Shown one piece after another: positions 1-6,680 of a stretch of 64,000 bases of DNA. Source of the stretch: an uncultured bacterium. GTDB lineage: Bacteria > Bacillota > Clostridia > Oscillospirales > Acutalibacteraceae. The translations under genes were made by a program, and so were the position numbers. The stretch is taken from the NCBI GenBank assembly GCA_949283655.1, contig CASDTH010000044.1:1-64000 (forward strand), written 5' to 3'. The first letter of the stretch is position 1, and each line of letters starts with the position of its first letter. The notes under the pieces are model-generated. The model had not been told where the DNA came from. It was given only the letters and a program-made list of their open reading frames with translations, and ran no database searches.

Positions 1-1
1 G

Positions 2-97
2 GGAGGCATCCCGATGCTGCCAACGAAGCCGGAGCGTGATGCGGCAGAGGCAGAAAAGCAGGAGCAGCAGAAGGAGGCGGCCGCCGCAAAGGCGTAA
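2..97 (+). CDS. C-terminal fragment of an unidentified protein
   Basis: The window opens inside a gene; only the last 31 codons are visible, ending in TAA at 95-97. The fragment begins GGIPMLPTKPERD and ends in a charged Ala/Glu/Lys/Gln-rich tail. It is followed about 28 bp later by a clear intrinsic terminator, which supports a real gene end. No domain can be assigned from so little sequence. Confidence 0.6.
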   Translation, partial: GGIPMLPTKPERDAAEAEKQEQQKEAAAAKA

Positions 98-124
98 ATG
101 GCCTTTTAAAAAGAATCTGGAATC

Positions 125-163
125 AAAAAACGGGTGCTGTTAAAACAACAGTACCCGTTTTTG
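125..163 (+). terminator. Intrinsic terminator of the partial gene
   Basis: A 12-bp stem (ACGGGTGCTGTT against AACAGTACCCGT, with one G-T pair) closes on an AAAA loop. It is followed by a T run and preceded by an A run, so it could act on both strands. Confidence 0.85.
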
Positions 164-265
164 CATTGCACAAGGGGAGAGAAGGGATTGCCCCTTGCAG
201 GTGTTAGCTCTTGCCGGCGCGGCGGCAAGAGGGGGGTATTTGATTTTTAGTGGCGGTGACGGATT

Positions 266-364
266 GGTCGCGTACAGCGAAACCAGGCACTCACTGAAAT
301 ATCAAATAGAATCTACTGGCCGCATCACAATTAAAAAATTGATTTTTACCCCGCTCAGGCCGCA
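266..364 (+). repeat. Degenerate copy of dispersed repeat R1
   Basis: This stretch aligns along its length with 51061-51159. Both begin with GGTCGCGTACAGCGAAACCA and both carry CTACTGGCCGCA and CCGCTCAGGCCGC at matching spacing. No credible gene overlaps it. It fills most of the gap between the first terminator and the convergent deacylase gene. Confidence 0.8.
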
Positions 365-384
365 TAGGTGCTTTGCAGGCCGGA

Positions 385-1995
385 TTACTTATTTTTTAAA
401 AGAATTTGCCCGGCGCCCAACAGAGAGCTTTCGTCGGCAACGCCATCTTTTACAACGCAACGGCCGTTGATATAAACCGAGTCAATTCCTCTGGGCCGGA
501 TCGGGTCATCCCCGTTGTTTGAAACGGTGGCAGCGTTAAACAGCGTCAAATCGGCGGCGTACCCTGGCTTTAGATAGCCGCGGCGCTCAATGGCGAAGCG
601 ATCCGCAACCGCGCCGGTCATTTTGCGAACGGTTGCCTCCAGGGGCAGCCCCCTGCCCTCGCGCGACCAGGCGAGAAATTTGGGGAAGCAGGAATAAGCC
701 GCAGCGTTTTGCACGCCCTTCTCTTCAATCCAGGCATCCGTCATAAAGATAGAGGGCTCGTGGCGGATCAACCGGGTGATAATATCATCATTATAATAGC
801 GGTACATATTGAGCCGCCCCTTACCCTCGCTGATATCTACAAGGCGAATGTAGGCCTCCAGATCCGATACGCCCCACTCCCGTGCGATTTCCGGCACGCG
901 CTTGCCGCAGAGATTCTCATAGCCTTCGCCAATCCAGGCCACGAGCATATCCTCAAAGCCAAAGCCAAGCAGCTTCACGGTGATGCCGATCATTGCCCTC
1001 AGTTTCAGGAGCGTCATGCGCGTGTGGCGCTGTGCCGGCGGCAGGGAGAGGTACCAGCTTGGCAAGACGACTGTGATCACGGAGACGCCGAAGGTCATGG
1101 AATACAGATCGTAGCAGAAATCGTACCCCTCCGAACGCACTTGGTCGATCAGCGCCAGGCTCTCCTCCACCGTTTTCCAGGAGGATTCCCCAACAAAAAT
1201 GAGGTGGGAATACTGCATTTTTACACCGGTACGTTTTGTGAGCTCGATCATTTCATCCAGCGCGCGCAGGTTGTGCGGCCTGCCGCCAAAGGGTGGATTA
1301 TAGGAGGTGGAGGCGGCAGAACAGGCGCGCTCGTGCACCGTGAGCACACCGCCGTGCTTTGCGACGATCCGCGCTGCGCTCTCCAACTCATCGGCTGTTG
1401 CATACCGGTCAGGCTCATACATCAGGCCAAAGGAGGCGCCGAATGCGCCGTCCGAAAGGGATTGCTCCAGAATTGCATCGCGCCGCTGAAGCTCGCTGTC
1501 AGTCAAAGGGCGATTTTCATAGCCGCAGATACCGATGCGCATAGGCCCGTGCCCCTGCAGGGGGATCAGGTTGAGCGGTGTTCGGATGGAGGCCGCCTCA
1601 CACCAGCCCGCGAAGGTGGAAAAATCCCCCTGCGCATCACCAACCTGGAACAGCCCGCTCCCCAGCAGATGCCGGTAGGGTGTATCCCTGTCGTACCCAA
1701 ACGGAGCGAAGCCGCAGTTGCCGACCACCTGTGTAGTGATCCCTTGCTCTGCAAAGGGAATGAAGAAGGGGAGCGGGTTTTGCCGCGCGGCGAACCAGTC
1801 GTTATGCGAATGTGCGTCAATAAACCCGGGCGCCAGAGTGAGCCCCGTGCAGTCAATGCGCTCGCCGTCAAAATCCTCCGGCGCTTTCCCGCAGAGGACG
1901 GCCTCAATCTGCCCGCCCTGCGTGATAACGCAGCCCTGGTAGGCAGGTGCACCGGAGCCGTCTACAATCGTGGCATTCTGAAAGAGTTTTTTCAT
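385..1995 (-). CDS. N-acyl-D-amino-acid deacylase (D-aminoacylase family amidohydrolase)
   Basis: The 536-aa product is a metal-dependent amidohydrolase expected to release free D-amino acids from N-acylated forms in the cytosol. Visible family features are the metal-binding HSHND at residues 62-66 after APGFID, the conserved Cys of VGNCGF (about residue 94) that bridges metal in D-aminoacylases, histidines in TVHER and QYSHL, the late Asp in FMTDAW, and the C-terminal GYAADLTLF beta-sandwich motif. Length fits the family (about 480-540). The ATG at 1995 has AAGGAG about six bases upstream. It stands alone behind a strong promoter at 2042-2070. Substrate cannot be read from sequence; related proteins include dihydroorotase-like and N-acyl-D-glutamate deacylases. 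Confidence 0.88.
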   Translation of the reverse strand: MKKLFQNATIVDGSGAPAYQGCVITQGGQIEAVLCGKAPEDFDGERIDCTGLTLAPGFIDAHSHNDWFAARQNPLPFFIPFAEQGITTQVVGNCGFAPFGYDRDTPYRHLLGSGLFQVGDAQGDFSTFAGWCEAASIRTPLNLIPLQGHGPMRIGICGYENRPLTDSELQRRDAILEQSLSDGAFGASFGLMYEPDRYATADELESAARIVAKHGGVLTVHERACSAASTSYNPPFGGRPHNLRALDEMIELTKRTGVKMQYSHLIFVGESSWKTVEESLALIDQVRSEGYDFCYDLYSMTFGVSVITVVLPSWYLSLPPAQRHTRMTLLKLRAMIGITVKLLGFGFEDMLVAWIGEGYENLCGKRVPEIAREWGVSDLEAYIRLVDISEGKGRLNMYRYYNDDIITRLIRHEPSIFMTDAWIEEKGVQNAAAYSCFPKFLAWSREGRGLPLEATVRKMTGAVADRFAIERRGYLKPGYAADLTLFNAATVSNNGDDPIRPRGIDSVYINGRCVVKDGVADESSLLGAGQILLKNK

Positions 1996-2041
1996 AAGAT
2001 GCTCCTTTCTGTAAAATAAATTTTTTAATTAAGATATTTTT

Positions 2042-2070
2042 AGTATAAAATGACGAAATTTTTATGTCAA
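2042..2070 (-). promoter_or_regulatory. Sigma-A promoter for the D-aminoacylase gene
   Basis: On the minus strand TTGACA (2070-2065) and TATACT (2047-2042) are separated by 17 bp in an AT-rich stretch, about 50 bp upstream of the ATG at 1995. Confidence 0.8.
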
Positions 2071-2174
2071 GCTCTTTTCAGTTACAAAAGCGCGCAAATT
2101 GTCGAAAAAGGGATGTGTCACACCGGGAGGGCGGCGCATACAATGGGGTAAACTGGTTTGATGGGGGCATAAAG

Positions 2175-3281
2175 ATGAAGCAGCAAGCTGACACACGCTT
2201 TCTGGGCGCAAACACGCCGGAAGGGTTCGTATCCCTGTTTGATGAGTTGTATGACCCTGCGGGGGATTGGCGCGCCTATGTGATCAAAGGGGGACCCGGC
2301 ACAGGCAAATCCGGGCTGATGCGCAGCGTAGCGGAGCGGCTGGAGCAGGCCGGCTATCAGGCGCAGCGTGTGCTGTGCTCCTCCGATCCTGCCTCGTTAG
2401 ACGGCGTAATTTTCCCGCAGCTGCGCGCATGCATTGCGGACGGCACCGCGCCCCATGTGATTGAACCCCGTTTCCCAGGCGCGGTGGAGGAACTGGTGGA
2501 CCTCGGCGCCTGCTGGAATGCGGAGCAACTGCGCGCACATGCGGAGGGCATCCGAACGGCTTCCCTCAAAAATAGCGCTTATCACCAGCGCTGTGTTGGC
2601 TTTCTCTCCGCCGCCGGGTCTTTGGCGAATGACACACTGCGGATTGTTCTGGAATGCGTCAATGCGGATAAAATCGCCGCATATGCTTCCCGCTTTGCGG
2701 CACGGGAATTTGGCACGGGGCATGGGCGTGTCGGCCGGGAGAACCGCTGCTTTTTAAGCGCGATTACACCGGAGGGGCTTGTGATGTGCTATGATACGGT
2801 TTCCTGCCTGTGCAGCCGAGTGATTGCGATTGACGATGCGTATGGCGCCGTATCCTCTCTGCTGCTGGACCGCCTGCGCTCCTATGCGTTGGCCGCCGGG
2901 CTGGATGTGACGGTCTGCCTATGCCCTATGAGCGCGGGCAAACGCATTGAGCATCTGCTGATTCCCGCAGCCGGTTTGTGCCTGTTCACGGCGAACCGGT
3001 TCCACTCTGCACCGGAAACGCCGCTGCGCCGGATTCACGCACGGCGGTTTATGGATGCTGAGCTCTTAAAAACACACCGTTATCGGCTCCATTTCAATGC
3101 GAAGGCGGAAGCAGAGCTACTTGCGGAAGCGGTGCGCATGCTAAAAAACGCAAAACGGACGCATGACGCGCTGGAGGCTTTCTATATCCCTGCAATGGAT
3201 TTTAAGAAGGTGGAAAAAAAGGGCGCGCAGCTTGCACGGGAGCTTTTGACCCGCGGGGAGCAGCTTGGACAGGAGGGGTAG
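2175..3281 (+). CDS. P-loop ATPase of the PRK06851 type
   Basis: The 368-aa protein has an N-terminal Walker A motif GGPGTGKSG soon after a leader resembling GGNTAKGF (here GANTPEGF), the signature of the PRK06851 family found in spore-forming Firmicutes; its role is unknown. Family members usually contain two ATPase halves. Here the second half (around VIAIDDAYGAVSSLLLDRL) keeps the fold context but has lost a recognisable GxxGxGK loop. An ORF is open upstream to 2064, but ATG 2175 begins at the family's conserved N-terminus and has a GGGGG stretch about eight bases upstream. The gene is followed by about 930 bp of repeats, so it appears monocistronic. Confidence 0.8.
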   Translation: MKQQADTRFLGANTPEGFVSLFDELYDPAGDWRAYVIKGGPGTGKSGLMRSVAERLEQAGYQAQRVLCSSDPASLDGVIFPQLRACIADGTAPHVIEPRFPGAVEELVDLGACWNAEQLRAHAEGIRTASLKNSAYHQRCVGFLSAAGSLANDTLRIVLECVNADKIAAYASRFAAREFGTGHGRVGRENRCFLSAITPEGLVMCYDTVSCLCSRVIAIDDAYGAVSSLLLDRLRSYALAAGLDVTVCLCPMSAGKRIEHLLIPAAGLCLFTANRFHSAPETPLRRIHARRFMDAELLKTHRYRLHFNAKAEAELLAEAVRMLKNAKRTHDALEAFYIPAMDFKKVEKKGAQLARELLTRGEQLGQEG

Positions 3282-3288
3282 GGCCAAA

Positions 3289-3448
3289 AATCAGACGTCA
3301 GACGTGGGAGCCGGAAGCAGTTACCCCAGAGACGGTGACAGAAAGCATTTTAACGGCTAGAATTTTTAGCCACCTGCCGCTGAGGTAAAAGCCTGAAGGG
3401 AACTACGTCTGACGTCTGATATCTGTCATCTGAAATCTGACTTCACGC
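3289..3448 (+). repeat. Composite TCTGA-tract repeat E1
   Basis: A core of about 100 bp (including GCCACCTGCCGC and TTTTAGCC) is bracketed by runs of degenerate TCTGACRTC-like units. The whole block is an inverted copy of 6177-6366, roughly 80 percent alike by eye. No ORF with an SD is present. Confidence 0.8.
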
Positions 3449-3460
3449 ACACGCATTTAG

Positions 3461-3823
3461 TGGCATCAAATGCTGCCTGGGCCTATGGCTTCGTTTGCGG
3501 CTCTGAACTGCTTGCGGGCTCCGGGAGAAACCTGGCGGGGCCTTCAGTCTGGCGCGGCGGTTGAAACCTTTCAGCAGGCCAGCGGCGGCAGGCTTTGCGC
3601 AGTTTCGGCGGGCTCGTGAGGGGACTTGCCTGCCGCCCGGCAGGCAAGCAGACGCCCAAACTGTTTGAGGCCACGTGAGTGGCCGAGTTTTTTGGGCGCT
3701 TTGCCGAACACCTCAAAGGGGGATAAAAACATACCAGTGCCGCCGCTGGCCATACAGAACGGCACCTTTTGCCTCCTTTTCCGGCCGGGCGGAAAAGGAG
3801 GGGCCCCGCAGCCCGAGCGGGAA
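3461..3823 (-). repeat. Modular repeat R2, inverted copy of 51143-51503
   Basis: The reverse complement aligns collinearly with 51143-51503 for about 350 bp. Shared landmarks include CTTGCCTGCCGCCCGGCAGG, GGGCTCGTGAGGGGACTTG, GAGTTTTTTGGG and GCCTCCTTTTCCGGCCG. It has several strong stem-loops, including GCCTGCCGCCCGGCAGGC and CCTCCTTTTCCG...CGGAAAAGGAGG. It is probably non-coding, although one frame stays open in both copies (see findings). Confidence 0.85.
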
Positions 3824-3857
3824 AACAGAAAACATAGCGCAATCCATAGAACACCCC

Positions 3858-4060
3858 GGAACGGTCTTGACCGTTCCCTACAAAGTTAGATTATAGAGAT
3901 TAGATATCGTTTTTTCAAACTTTTGCTACAGAGGCGGCGCGTTAAAACTTTTCCCTTCAAATGCTTTCTGCCAACTCTGCGGAGGCAGAAGCCTCCCGGC
4001 TTCCACATCTAATATCCAACAGCTGATGTCTAACATCTGACTTCTGACTTCGGACGATTT
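3858..4060 (+). repeat. Covarying palindrome plus TCTGA-tract repeat E2
   Basis: A perfect palindrome (GGAACGGTC, TT, GACCGTTCC at 3858-3877) is followed by CCTACAAAGTTAGA. A run of AGATTA-like units, a spacer containing CAGAAGCCTCCCGGCTTCC, and a closing run of TCTGACTTC-like units follow. The same order is seen at 52752-52915 with different but complementary palindrome arms. Confidence 0.8.
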
Positions 4061-4148
4061 TCGGCAAGCTGAGAGAAGGGGCGAAAAAGCTGCCCCTCTC
4101 TTCCCTATGATGCTGATTAATAAAAATACTTTAAGGCGAAATTAACGA

Positions 4149-4177
4149 TTGAATTTTAAGCCGGAATTGGTTACAAT
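4149..4177 (+). promoter_or_regulatory. Sigma-A promoter for the RING protein-galU operon
   Basis: TTGAAT (4149-4154) and TACAAT (4172-4177) are spaced by 17 bp, 33 bp upstream of the chosen TTG start. Confidence 0.7.
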
Positions 4178-4210
4178 GAGAATATCTTTCGAACGATCGG
4201 AGGAGTGTGC

Positions 4211-5170
4211 TTGGATCGATATGAAGGAGCTGTCTGCCCTGTGTGCGGACAGGCTTTTACAACTGCGGATGACGTTGTGGTTTGCCCCACGTGCGGGACG
4301 CCGCACCATCGCGCCTGCTGGATGCGGGAGGGCCGTTGCGCCAACGAAGGCAGGCATGTGGAGGGCTATGCTTGGCAAGGGCCGGAGACGCAGGAGCAAC
4401 CGGTGGAATCGGAGCCCGAGCAAGGCTCTATTTGCCCGCGTTGCGGGGCGCACAACCCGAAGGATACGCTTTTTTGCCCGCGCTGCGGACTGCCACTCGG
4501 CGCACGCCCGGCAGGGGAAGGGGCGTTTGGGCAAGGCAGCCCTTATACGCAAAGCTATGGCGAGGCTGAGGCTGTTTCGCCGGATGAAACGATCGACGGC
4601 ATTCCAGTGCGGGAGGTCGCTGCTTATGTGAGGACGGGAGCGCACAGCTATATCCCCAAATTCCTCCGGATGGACCGCACCAAAAAGAAAGCGGGCTGGA
4701 ATTGGGCCGCCTTTCTGTTTTCGCCGTTTTGGTTTTTTTACCGCAAGCTTTATGCGGCGGGAGCGGTTGCACTGAGCGCTCTGCTGGCGCTTTCGGTTGC
4801 ATTTTATGGCCCGGTGGAGGCGTATCTGGATGCCTATATGCAGCTGGGGGAGGTGCTTGCGCAGGAGTCTGCCGGCCAGGCTGCGGTGGAGGCGGCCATG
4901 CAGGCGCTGCAAAGCGCAATGCCGATGGCGGCGCTCTTCCTCATTTTGCAGTTGGTGCTGCACCTGACCTGTGCGCTGGTGGCGAACCGTTTGTATTTCA
5001 AAAAAACAACGGGGGATCTCCATGCGCTGATAGGGCAGGCGCAGGAGGGGCAGGCATACCGGCTGCAGCTGCTGCGGCGGGGCGGCACGTCCCTGCTGTT
5101 TGGCTTTAGTTCATATTTGCTGTATGATTTAGCATATATGCTGGTGATGCAACTTTTCACTATGTTTTAG
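4211..5170 (+). CDS. RING-finger/zinc-ribbon membrane protein with DUF2628-like region
   Basis: The 319-aa product starts with a prokaryotic RING-type zinc site (CPVC, then CPTCGTPHHRACW and a further Cys). A short linker leads to a zinc ribbon (CPRC...CPRCG). The C-terminal half has a GWNWAAFLFSPFWFFYRK segment typical of DUF2628 and at least three membrane segments. GTG at 4205 would abut the SD GGAGGA, so TTG at 4211, six bases after it, is the better start. It ends 13 bp before galU and shares its promoter. The function is unknown; metal binding and membrane attachment are firm inferences. Confidence 0.8.
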   Translation: MDRYEGAVCPVCGQAFTTADDVVVCPTCGTPHHRACWMREGRCANEGRHVEGYAWQGPETQEQPVESEPEQGSICPRCGAHNPKDTLFCPRCGLPLGARPAGEGAFGQGSPYTQSYGEAEAVSPDETIDGIPVREVAAYVRTGAHSYIPKFLRMDRTKKKAGWNWAAFLFSPFWFFYRKLYAAGAVALSALLALSVAFYGPVEAYLDAYMQLGEVLAQESAGQAAVEAAMQALQSAMPMAALFLILQLVLHLTCALVANRLYFKKTTGDLHALIGQAQEGQAYRLQLLRRGGTSLLFGFSSYLLYDLAYMLVMQLFTMF

Positions 5171-5183
5171 GGGGATTTACAAC

Positions 5184-6059
5184 ATGAAAATTAAAAAAGC
5201 GATCATTCCGGCTGCGGGCATGGGCACGCGTGTGCTGCCCGCCTCCAAGGCGGTGCCGAAGGAGATGCTCAATATTGTAGACAAGCCCGCCATCCAATAT
5301 ATTGTGGAGGAGGCTGTTGCAGCGGGCATTGAGGATATCCTGATCATCACCAACCGCGGCAAGGGTGTCATTGAGGATCATTTTGACCATGCGTTTGAGC
5401 TGGAGACAAATCTAAAGGATAACGCTTCTAAGCAGCATATTTATGAAGAGCTCAAAGCCATTGCCAACCTTGCCAACGTGTATTTCATCCGTCAGAAGGA
5501 GACAAAGGGCCTGGCCGATGCGATCCTGCGCGCCAAATCCTTTGTGGGCAATGAGCCCTTCGGAATCCTGTACGGGGATGATGTGATTCTTTCAGAGGAC
5601 CCTGTCATCGGGCAGCTGTGCAGAGCCTATGAGGAATTCGGCTTCGGCGCCGTAGGAGTCAAAGAGGTGCCCCGTGCGGAGGTGCCGAAATATTGCTCGC
5701 TGGATGTGACGCCGCTGCGTGACAATATCATGAAGTGCCACAACATCATCGAAAAACCATCGCCGGAGCAGATTATCTCCTGCTATTCTATCCTGGGCCG
5801 CGTTGTAATGCCGCCGGAAATTTTTGAGATCATTGAGCAGACGCCGGTGGATCAAAAGAGCGGTGAGGTCTATTTCACGGATTCTATGGTGACGCTGGCC
5901 AAGCAGAGCGGGTTGCTGGCGGTCGATTTCGTCGGCACGCGCTATGATATGGGCAATAAGCTCGGCATTATGAAGGCGAACTGTGAGGTGGCGCTCACGC
6001 ACCCGGAGATCGGCGAGGAGTTCAAGGCGTACCTCAAGGAGCTTGTGAAGACGTTTTAG
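5184..6059 (+). CDS. galU: UTP--glucose-1-phosphate uridylyltransferase
   Basis: The 291-aa enzyme makes UDP-glucose from UTP and glucose-1-phosphate for cell-wall, glycolipid and capsule synthesis in the cytosol. The nucleotidyltransferase signature AAGMGTRVLP is at residues 10-19, followed by KPAIQYIVEEA, the sugar-phosphate region with EKP (PSPEQ follows), and VDFVGTRYDMGNKLG near the end. Length is normal for bacterial GalU (about 290). It is the second gene of an operon with the RING protein. A GC-rich hairpin about 85 bp after the stop probably ends the transcript. Confidence 0.96.
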   Translation: MKIKKAIIPAAGMGTRVLPASKAVPKEMLNIVDKPAIQYIVEEAVAAGIEDILIITNRGKGVIEDHFDHAFELETNLKDNASKQHIYEELKAIANLANVYFIRQKETKGLADAILRAKSFVGNEPFGILYGDDVILSEDPVIGQLCRAYEEFGFGAVGVKEVPRAEVPKYCSLDVTPLRDNIMKCHNIIEKPSPEQIISCYSILGRVVMPPEIFEIIEQTPVDQKSGEVYFTDSMVTLAKQSGLLAVDFVGTRYDMGNKLGIMKANCEVALTHPEIGEEFKAYLKELVKTF

Positions 6060-6366
6060 GTTGGATTGTAAATTTAAGAAATTAGACAGTAAAGATGCAA
6101 TCCGGAAGGCATGAACCACAAAAAGAAGAGGCGGAAAACGTTGAGCCCCGGGAGAAACCTCCCGGGGCCCTTATTCAGATGTCAGATTTCAGACCTCAGA
6201 CGTGGTTCCCTTCAGGCTTCTGCCTCTGCGGCAGGTGGCTAAAAATTCTGACTGTTAAAATACTTTCTGCCATTGCCTCTAAGGCAAAAGCCTTTCGGCT
6301 CTCACATCTGGCGGCTAATGTTTGAAGCCTAATCTCTGAATTCTGGCATCTGAAATCTGGCGTCTG
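6060..6366 (-). repeat. Composite TCTGA-tract repeat E3, inverted relative to E1
   Basis: Positions 6177-6366 match the reverse complement of 3289-3448, with shared TTCCCTTCAGGCTT, GGCAGGTGGCTAAAAATTCT and TTAAAAT.CTTTCTG. The stretch before it (6060-6110) has AGAT/TTAGA units like those in E2. The block fills the gap between galU and the 55-aa gene. Confidence 0.8.
6144..6176 (+). terminator. Probable galU terminator hairpin
   Basis: A 9-bp stem CCCCGGGAG / CTCCCGGGG with an AAAC loop is followed by CCCTTATT. The same loop and similar arms recur within the modular repeats at 3511-3541, 50757-50783 and 51421-51452, so this terminator may itself derive from a repeat. Confidence 0.6.
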
Positions 6367-6369
6367 TTT

Positions 6370-6537
6370 TCAGCTCTGCCGGCCTTTCAAAATTTTTTCC
6401 GCCACGGCGCGCAGCTGTGTTTCATCCGCAATCTGCACGCCGGTTTGCGCAATCGTCTCCTGAACGAAGATGGGCAGCGTTTTAAAATATTGGTTCATCT
6501 TCGGATCTTCCCAAGCGGGGGTTGGCGTTTGTGCCAT
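6370..6537 (-). CDS. Small 55-aa protein of unknown function
   Basis: A short gene runs from ATG 6537 to TGA 6370 with GGGAGG about nine bases upstream. The product starts MAQTPTPAWEDPKMNQYF, contains LPIFVQETIAQTG and ends in a Lys/Arg-containing tail. It looks soluble, with two amphipathic helices and no membrane segment. A short helical protein with a similar LP.FVQE.I.Q.G pattern is, to my memory, common in Ruminococcaceae, but I cannot name a family. It sits downstream of the GPH transporter on the same strand, 143 bp after its stop, and may be a separate unit. Confidence 0.65.
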   Translation of the reverse strand: MAQTPTPAWEDPKMNQYFKTLPIFVQETIAQTGVQIADETQLRAVAEKILKGRQS

Positions 6538-6680
6538 CCGGAATGACCTCCCTTTTTGTTTTCGGAATGGATGCTTCCGGGGTTAGTATGCACAAAAGCC
6601 GGGGAAAAATCCGGCGAACGGAACTGCTTGCAGCCCTTTTAGCGGGAAGCCAAGCAGGCGCCGCTTTGGGCCTGCAGGGA

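Noticed and set aside
195-470. 91-aa open frame after the first terminator
   Set aside because: It covers a degenerate dispersed repeat and overlaps the end of the deacylase gene; no SD or recognisable domain.
709-2019. 436-aa open frame on the plus strand
   Set aside because: It is antisense to the D-aminoacylase gene, has no SD and its product is low-complexity His/Arg/Ala. The minus-strand gene explains the sequence.
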